The position numbers were made by a program, and so were the translations under genes. The notes under the pieces were generated by a model that did no database searches, had not been told where the DNA came from, and saw only the letters and a list, made by a program, of their open reading frames with translations. Of a stretch of 64,000 nucleotides of DNA, positions 59,413 through 64,000 are shown piece by piece. The stretch's first letter is position 1. Each line of letters opens with the position of its first letter. Source of the DNA: PALSA-1003 sp963791945 (lineage in GTDB: Bacteria; Pseudomonadota; Gammaproteobacteria; Burkholderiales; Casimicrobiaceae); contig CAWBUD010000002.1 of the NCBI GenBank assembly GCA_963791945.1, positions 1,178,001 to 1,242,000 of the forward strand, read 5' to 3'.

Positions 59413-59550
59413 TTACCGTGTCTCGCAGCACGGCGGGACCGACGTTGGACTCCTGTGTCTGCCGTGCGCGTTTCTCCGGCGCCGGTGGGCGTACCAGCCA
59501 ACGATTCCGCCAACAACGAGAAGCGAGCATGCCAACAAGTACTCGCTCAT
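59413..59550 (-). CDS. Small membrane protein, 45 residues
   Basis: The frame begins ATG 59550 and encodes SEYLLACSLLVVGGIVGWYA (one membrane helix), then a strongly basic HRRRRNAHGRHR stretch and a C-terminal SVPPCCETR. The positive-inside rule predicts a cytoplasmic tail. The ribosome site is weak. It lies between the kdp operon and another small membrane ORF. No family is recognised. Confidence 0.35.
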   Translation of the reverse strand: MSEYLLACSLLVVGGIVGWYAHRRRRNAHGRHRSPTSVPPCCETR

Positions 59551-59660
59551 GTAAGAGGCTCACGCATGACTTCTTTCGACGACAGCCGCGCTCATGCCGC
59601 TACGCCACAGCCTAGAACCGCGACTGCGATCAAACTAGAGCGAGGACCAACCTTCATGTC

Positions 59661-59945
59661 TCAATCCTTGATAGTCGCCATCATTGACGCGGGTTTCCCC
59701 AGCGACTTAATGCATTCCGGGCGTAGCGCGCGTCGCCGCGGCCCTTCGCCGGCAGCGACTGGCTCCGCTTTGCTCTCCGGTGCCGCGTCAAGCTCGGCAG
59801 CTCGCGGCCGAGCGTCTGCTTCCTTGCCTCTCCGCCACCGCGCCGTCACCGACCAGCCGACCAGAGCAGCGACGAGCGGACCCGCCAACAAGAACACGAT
59901 CAAAGGCCGCAACCAAAGCCAGTGATGCCACGCATCAAAATCCAT
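59661..59945 (-). CDS. Small membrane protein with charged tail, 94 residues
   Basis: The frame starts MDFDAWHHWLWLRP, an aromatic-rich N-terminus, followed by one hydrophobic helix (LIVFLLAGPLVAALVGWSV, ~15-33), a basic stop-transfer RWRRGKEADARPR, and a polar Ala/Glu-rich tail. Upstream of its start are GTAAA motifs at 60,008 and 60,040, like those before kdp. No family is recognised; the tail is less protein-like than the start. Confidence 0.4.
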   Translation of the reverse strand: MDFDAWHHWLWLRPLIVFLLAGPLVAALVGWSVTARWRRGKEADARPRAAELDAAPESKAEPVAAGEGPRRRALRPECIKSLGKPASMMATIKD

Positions 59946-60109
59946 AAGAGCACTTCCCTACTAATAATCCCACTGCGCTACTGTACTCACCGGCGTGAAT
60001 AGGATGCGTAAATTCGCTGCGATCGCGCACAAAGATTCCGTAAAGAACGTCGCACCGGCCCATTTCGTGCCTGCGGGCCTGGTGAGTACGACGCGCATTG
60101 CATTCTTCT

Positions 60110-60736
60110 ATGCACGCTCTTTACGCTTTGAAACTCCGATCTGATGCCGCCTTTACGCGGGTCGCGTTACCTTCGCGTCTCATCGACTCGTTCGCATTCG
60201 CCATGTTCAATTCGGCCGGACTCAACACCGCCCTCTCCACTGCAAGGCACGACGCATCATCGCCCCCGCGCCCTGCCCTCGCCGCGATCCTCGAGCCTGC
60301 GGACGTCCTACTCGGCATGGATGCGGCAACGATGGGCCAAGCACTCGGCCGGATTGCCCGACTTGTCGGCGCTCGCCATGGCTTACCCGATACAGCCGTA
60401 CGTGCGGCCCTCGCTGAGCGCGAAGAGCTCGGCTCGACCGCTCTGGGCTGCGGAATAGCCATACCCCATGCGCGTGTGAAGGGGCTCGCGCGTCCGGTCG
60501 CGGCCTTCGTTCGGACGCAAATGCCGGTGCCATTCGACGCGCCCGACGGCAAACCCGTGACCGATATGCTCGTTCTGCTCGTGCCGTGGGAGGCGACGGA
60601 AGAGCACCTCCTGATTCTGGCGGAGGTCGCGGCGATGTTTTCGGACAGGCAGTTCCGGGATGAACTGCGAAGCTGCACGGATCCCCTCGCTGTCCATGAA
60701 AGCCTTACCGGCTCGCACAACCGTTCGCCGGTCTGA
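60110..60736 (+). CDS. PTS EIIA-Ntr (PtsN)-like protein 1
   Basis: About 208 residues from ATG 60110; an ATG at 60203 gives 177 and TTG 60098 slightly more. The EIIA fold spans ~90-205: AILEPADVLLGMDAATMGQALGRIARLV, RAALAEREELGSTALGCGIAIPHARVKGL with the phospho-acceptor His in GIAIPHAR, DMLVLLVPWEATEEHLLILAEVAAMFS and RDELRSCTDPLAVHESL. Family proteins take phosphate from NPr and, unphosphorylated, bind K+ transport regulators such as TrkA and KdpD. The N-terminal ~55 residues are extra. It sits at the head of a region divergent from kdp, which supports a K+ role. Confidence 0.85.
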   Translation: MHALYALKLRSDAAFTRVALPSRLIDSFAFAMFNSAGLNTALSTARHDASSPPRPALAAILEPADVLLGMDAATMGQALGRIARLVGARHGLPDTAVRAALAEREELGSTALGCGIAIPHARVKGLARPVAAFVRTQMPVPFDAPDGKPVTDMLVLLVPWEATEEHLLILAEVAAMFSDRQFRDELRSCTDPLAVHESLTGSHNRSPV

Positions 60737-60887
60737 CCGCCTGCCGCTCCCCGGCTGCGGCCCGAGCACGTCCCGGTCCGACCGGAGATCTTTTACAAGC
60801 CTTTTGCAGCTTTCGCACCAAACTAAATACGGTCTTTTCTCCGGCCGGCGTACGCTCTGGTCCTGCATGACATGCGGTAGGATCGAC

Positions 60888-61034
60888 GTGACAAACCTCT
60901 GTTGTTCCACGCTGTTGTGGGTTCTACTTGGCATCGCATTCTGTGCTGCGGAGGCCTGTGTCACGTTGTTGTTGGTTTATCTCTCCACTCGGTCTAACGA
61001 GACCGACGTGGGAGCGACGAAGCGCCGGCTCTGA
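60888..61034 (+). CDS. Small Cys-rich membrane protein, 48 residues
   Basis: GTG 60888 opens a frame reading TNLCCSTLLWVLLGIAFCAA, EACVTLLLVYLSTRSNE, then a basic end TKRRL. It is one or two hydrophobic passes containing five Cys/Trp-rich positions. AGGAT lies upstream. It lies between the two EIIA-Ntr genes in the same direction. No family is recognised; coding status is uncertain. Confidence 0.38.
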   Translation: MTNLCCSTLLWVLLGIAFCAAEACVTLLLVYLSTRSNETDVGATKRRL

Positions 61035-61073
61035 AATAGGCCCCTCTCTCGCTCACGTTCGAGGCACTCGACC

Positions 61074-61553
61074 ATGAACCTCATCAGCCGTTATCTCTCC
61101 CGCGACGACGTCGTGCTCGATCTCAACGTTCCCGACAAGCTACGGGCCCTCGAGGAAGCCGCGCTGCTCGTCGAGTCTCGCCATCATGTGAATCACGCTC
61201 CGGTATTTCGCGCATTGTGGCGGCGGGAGCAAAGCGGATCGACCGGCCTTGGCCACGGCATAGCGATCCCGCACGCTCGTATTGCCGGGATCAGCGAGCC
61301 GATCATCCTGCTTGTCCGGACCAAGCTGCCCATCAAGTTTGGCTCGCCGGATCGCGAAGGCGTGTCCGTGCTCTTCGTAATCTTGGTACCCGAGCACGCG
61401 AGCGAGGAACACCTGCAGATCCTGGCCACCGTCTCACAGATGTTTGCCGATCCCGGTTTTCGGCATCGCGTCGCGGCGGCCAGGGAGCCCGCTGCGATTC
61501 AGCGCCTGATCGACGAGTGGACGACGAGTCGCGGGCTGCAAACCGGCCACTGA
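61074..61553 (+). CDS. PTS EIIA-Ntr (PtsN)-like protein 2
   Basis: This 159-residue protein has the usual PtsN length. It begins NLISRYLSRDDVVLDLNVPDKLRALEEAALLV and has RREQSGSTGLGHGIAIPHARIAGI with the phospho-acceptor His (~66), then VSVLFVILVPEHASEEHLQILATVSQMFAD (in part). It is clearly diverged from the copy at 60110, so the pair is not a recent duplication. It comes 145 bases before the two-domain ABC permease. It may control that importer, Kdp, or both. Confidence 0.88.
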   Translation: MNLISRYLSRDDVVLDLNVPDKLRALEEAALLVESRHHVNHAPVFRALWRREQSGSTGLGHGIAIPHARIAGISEPIILLVRTKLPIKFGSPDREGVSVLFVILVPEHASEEHLQILATVSQMFADPGFRHRVAAAREPAAIQRLIDEWTTSRGLQTGH

Positions 61554-61698
61554 CTCGTTGAAACGTTAACTTCGCAGCAGAGCGGAAAGGGGCGCGCGCT
61601 CCTTTCCTCCGCCGCCTCGGCGGCTTGGTCGAAGCGGCGTATTACAATCGGGACCCGGAGCTCTCGGCGCTTCGTACTGACCACCCGATGACCCTCGC

Positions 61699-63459
61699 AT
61701 GACGGCACGCGCCTATCCCCAGACGACCGGTCAGCAGGTCGAGCGAGGGAAGGCTATCGGCTGGATCGACGGGGTGGTCATCGTTGGGGTCTTGGTCTTG
61801 TTGTGGCTGCTCGCTGTCCTGGGCGGCGACATGAGAGCGCAGTTCGACGAGGTGCATCCGCCGCCTCTCTCTCTCGACGTCGCATTGATTCCCTATTACA
61901 CCGGACGCACGGTGTTGCGGATGTTCATCGCGTTTGCCGCAGCGCTCCTCTTCACTTTTACCTACGGATACGTCGCGGCAAAGAGCGTCCGAGCGCGGAA
62001 GGTGATGCTGCCCTTGCTGGACATCCTGCAATCGGTACCGGTCCTCGGATTTCTGTCCGTAACCGTGACCGGGTTTCTGGCGCTGTTTCCCGGTAGCCTG
62101 CTCGGCGTCGAGTGCGCGAGCATCTTCGCCATCTTCACGGCGCAAGCCTGGAACATGACCTTCGGTTTCTATCATTCACTGATAACCATTCCGCCGGAGC
62201 TCCAGGAGGCCGCATCGGTCTACAACCTCAACCGGTGGCAACGTTTCACGAAGGTCGAGGTGCCCTCCTCGGCGATCGGGCTCATGTGGAACTCGATGAT
62301 GAGCTTCGGGGGCGGCTGGTTCTTCGTCGCCCAAAGCGAAGCCATTACGGTGCTGAACAAGAACATCAAACTGCCGGGGCTGGGCTCGTACATGGCTACC
62401 GCGGTCGAGGCGGGAGATACACGCACGGCCGTTTATGCCATTGTCGCGATGGTCGTCACCATCGTGGTCATCGACCAGCTGCTCTGGAGACCGCTCGTCG
62501 CGTGGGTCGAGAAGTTCAAGCTCGAACAAACCGAAGGAAAGGACCATCCGACCTCGTGGGTTTTGAATCTCCTCAGGGGCTCCTACCTATTGACGTGGCT
62601 CTCGGATCACCTTGGGCACGCGTTGGAACGCCTCTCGGAGCGAGCGTCGATGGTCGGCGCGGATGTCACCCAGGCGATTGCCGGGCGCACCCCGGCCTCG
62701 CTCAAACTGTTGCTGCGAGTCGCTACGTTGGCCATCGCCGGAGCGGGCGTCGTGTGGCTCGCCCTCTACGCCCTCGATATCGCGAAGGAGATCAGAACCG
62801 ATATGAGCGGGACGGAAATGCTCCGTGTGGTGTGGCTTGGCGTGCTGACGCTCTTCCGCGTCGTCGCCATGAGCGCGATCGCCACGCTCATGTGGACGCC
62901 GATCGGCGTCTGGATCGGCCTGCGGCCGCGGGTGGCGCGCATCGCGCAACCCTTGGCCCAGATCGCCGCCTCTTTTCCGGTCAACATGACGTTCCCGTTT
63001 ATCGTCGCTTTTTTCATTGCGACTCATACCTCGATCAACGTCGGGAGCGTGCTGCTGATGGCGCTCGGTACGCAGTGGTATATCCTGTTCAATGTCATTG
63101 CGGGCGCCATGGCGATCCCCACCGATCTTCGCGAAGCGGCGGCCCTCTTCGGTCTCAGGAGCTGGCAGCTCTGGAGGACTCTCATCATCCCGGCGATCTT
63201 TCCCTTCTGGGTCACCGGTGCCGTGACCGCAACGGGCGGCGCCTGGAACGCCAGCATCGTGGCGGAAGTGGCCTCATGGGGGAAAGAAAAGCTCGTCGCC
63301 GACGGGCTGGGTGCGTATATTGCCCAGGTTACGGAGAAGGGTGACCAGCCGGCGATCTACTTCAGCATCGTGGTCATGGCGCTGTTCGTCGTCGTCATCA
63401 ATCGCGTGCTCTGGCGGCGGCTCTATGAGCTCGCCGAGCGCAAATTCAAGCTCGACTGA
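61699..63459 (+). CDS. Two-domain NitT/TauT-type ABC permease
   Basis: This 586-residue protein has two fused BPD_transp_1 units. Unit 1 (~70-280) contains DILQSVPVLGFLSVTVTGF and coupling loop ELQEAASVYNLNRWQRFTKVEVP. Unit 2 (~340-580) contains QIAASFPVNMTFPFIVAFF and DLREAAALFGLRSWQLWRTLIIPA. Each has about six helices, so a single chain can form the full channel. A conspicuous hydrophilic linker lies between (~265-335). No receptor gene is near, which is unusual for an importer. It follows two EIIA-Ntr genes and precedes its ATPase by 45 bases. Confidence 0.9.
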   Translation: MTARAYPQTTGQQVERGKAIGWIDGVVIVGVLVLLWLLAVLGGDMRAQFDEVHPPPLSLDVALIPYYTGRTVLRMFIAFAAALLFTFTYGYVAAKSVRARKVMLPLLDILQSVPVLGFLSVTVTGFLALFPGSLLGVECASIFAIFTAQAWNMTFGFYHSLITIPPELQEAASVYNLNRWQRFTKVEVPSSAIGLMWNSMMSFGGGWFFVAQSEAITVLNKNIKLPGLGSYMATAVEAGDTRTAVYAIVAMVVTIVVIDQLLWRPLVAWVEKFKLEQTEGKDHPTSWVLNLLRGSYLLTWLSDHLGHALERLSERASMVGADVTQAIAGRTPASLKLLLRVATLAIAGAGVVWLALYALDIAKEIRTDMSGTEMLRVVWLGVLTLFRVVAMSAIATLMWTPIGVWIGLRPRVARIAQPLAQIAASFPVNMTFPFIVAFFIATHTSINVGSVLLMALGTQWYILFNVIAGAMAIPTDLREAAALFGLRSWQLWRTLIIPAIFPFWVTGAVTATGGAWNASIVAEVASWGKEKLVADGLGAYIAQVTEKGDQPAIYFSIVVMALFVVVINRVLWRRLYELAERKFKLD

Positions 63460-63504
63460 GCCATGGACGATGGCGCTCGTGCCTAGCGAATTTTTGGAGT
63501 GACC

Positions 63505-64000
63505 GTGGCTGCCCAATCGTTGCTCGCAGAGAGACCGGGACTCGACGCGGTCGATGCGGGTGTTGCGCCCTCCATCGAGCTGCGGCACGTCTCAAAGTCG
63601 TACGTGAGCCCTGACGGCGGTCCACCCGTGACCGTGCTCGACGATATCAGCCTCGATATACGCGAGGGCGAAATGCTGGCGCTCCTTGGACAGTCGGGTT
63701 CGGGGAAATCAACGATCCTGCGTCTGATGGCGGGTCTCACGTTGCCGACGCAGGGAGTCGTCCTGAGCCACGGCACGCCGCTCGACGGCATCAACAGCTG
63801 TCTGTCCGTGGTGTTCCAGAGCTTTGCGCTCTACCCCTGGCTCACGGTGCAGGAAAACGTACGCGTCGGACTCATCCGGCGACGCCTTGGCCTCCGTGAG
63901 GAACACGAAGAGATCGCCCGCGTGCTGGAGGTCATCGGCCTGTCCGGCTACGAGAATGCGTATCCGAAACAGCTTTCGGGCGGCATGAGGCAGCGGGTCG
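63505..64000 (+). CDS. ABC transporter ATP-binding protein (NitT/TauT type), C-terminus off window
   Basis: The first 165 residues are present. Walker A is GQSGSGKST (~65-73), the Q-loop is SVVFQSFALYPWLTVQENV, and the signature LSGGMRQRV is at the window edge. GTG 63505 is chosen because GGAG lies five bases upstream. It is the engine for the two-domain permease. Relatives of this pair often have a C-terminal AAA-associated domain, which would lie beyond the window. Confidence 0.9.
   Translation, partial: MAAQSLLAERPGLDAVDAGVAPSIELRHVSKSYVSPDGGPPVTVLDDISLDIREGEMLALLGQSGSGKSTILRLMAGLTLPTQGVVLSHGTPLDGINSCLSVVFQSFALYPWLTVQENVRVGLIRRRLGLREEHEEIARVLEVIGLSGYENAYPKQLSGGMRQRV

Noticed and set aside
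59054..59925. Plus-strand frames of 166 and 178 codons upstream of the EIIA genes
   Set aside because: They overlap the kdp control region and antisense small membrane ORFs, with proline/arginine-rich composition and no motif.

Overview
The window is GC-rich, densely packed and bacterial. Gene content points to a betaproteobacterium, probably Burkholderiales-like: an orphan Bug/TctC-type solute receptor, several NitT/TauT-type and branched-chain-amino-acid-type ABC importers, ornithine-lipid acyltransferases, a Bradyrhizobium-type D-tartrate dehydratase, and 'GTCATCCCGGC...' intergenic palindromes. This is inferred from family recognition; there is no rRNA or marker tree here.

Layout. 1-3,924 (minus): a truncated M20 amidohydrolase, a peptide-type ABC permease, aspartate ammonia-lyase and RlmB. 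A tRNA-Thr(CGT) lies at 4,109-4,184 beside a beheaded aldehyde dehydrogenase. 4,826-10,705 (minus): a NitT/TauT-type ABC importer plus TarD, an SDR and a DapA-like aldolase, which looks like an uptake and catabolism operon for a hydroxy or sugar acid, with a divergent LysR regulator. 12,005-16,529 (minus): a second NitT/TauT-type importer with two receptors and an ornithine-cyclodeaminase-family enzyme. 16,907-24,852: a secreted Tyr-rich protein, a Bug receptor, acyl-CoA dehydrogenase, YedK/HMCES, a saccharopine-dehydrogenase-like gene opposite an Lrp regulator, and a FecR-type protein with a long low-complexity tail. 25,158-26,965: divergent OlsB/OlsA-like acyltransferases. 27,045-30,557: a giant fused flavo-iron-sulfur protein. 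30,799-34,718: a branched-chain-type importer with a fused LivH-LivM permease and only one ATPase. 35,296-37,496: a beta-propeller protein and an RNase Z-like hydrolase. 37,529-48,238: acyl-CoA ligase, a complete LivKHMGF importer, a fused enoyl-CoA hydratase/3-hydroxyacyl-CoA dehydrogenase, thiolase and a cupin, reading as uptake and beta-oxidation of a carboxylic acid.

48,338-59,041 (minus) is a potassium-uptake block: kup, kdpE, kdpD, kdpC, kdpB, kdpA, kdpF and a 38-residue membrane peptide. Nearly every large gene in it is interrupted by small frameshifts while the remaining protein sequence is well conserved. Most likely this is poor consensus sequence, although recent decay cannot be excluded.

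59,042-64,000: phased TTTAC repeats upstream of kdp, several very small membrane-protein ORFs, two EIIA-Ntr (PtsN)-like proteins with intact phospho-acceptor histidines, and a two-domain ABC permease plus ATPase with no receptor gene in view. EIIA-Ntr is known to control K+ uptake through KdpD and TrkA in E. coli. The linkage of two EIIA-Ntr paralogues, small membrane peptides and an orphan importer to kdp is the best candidate here for an undescribed ion-homeostasis module.
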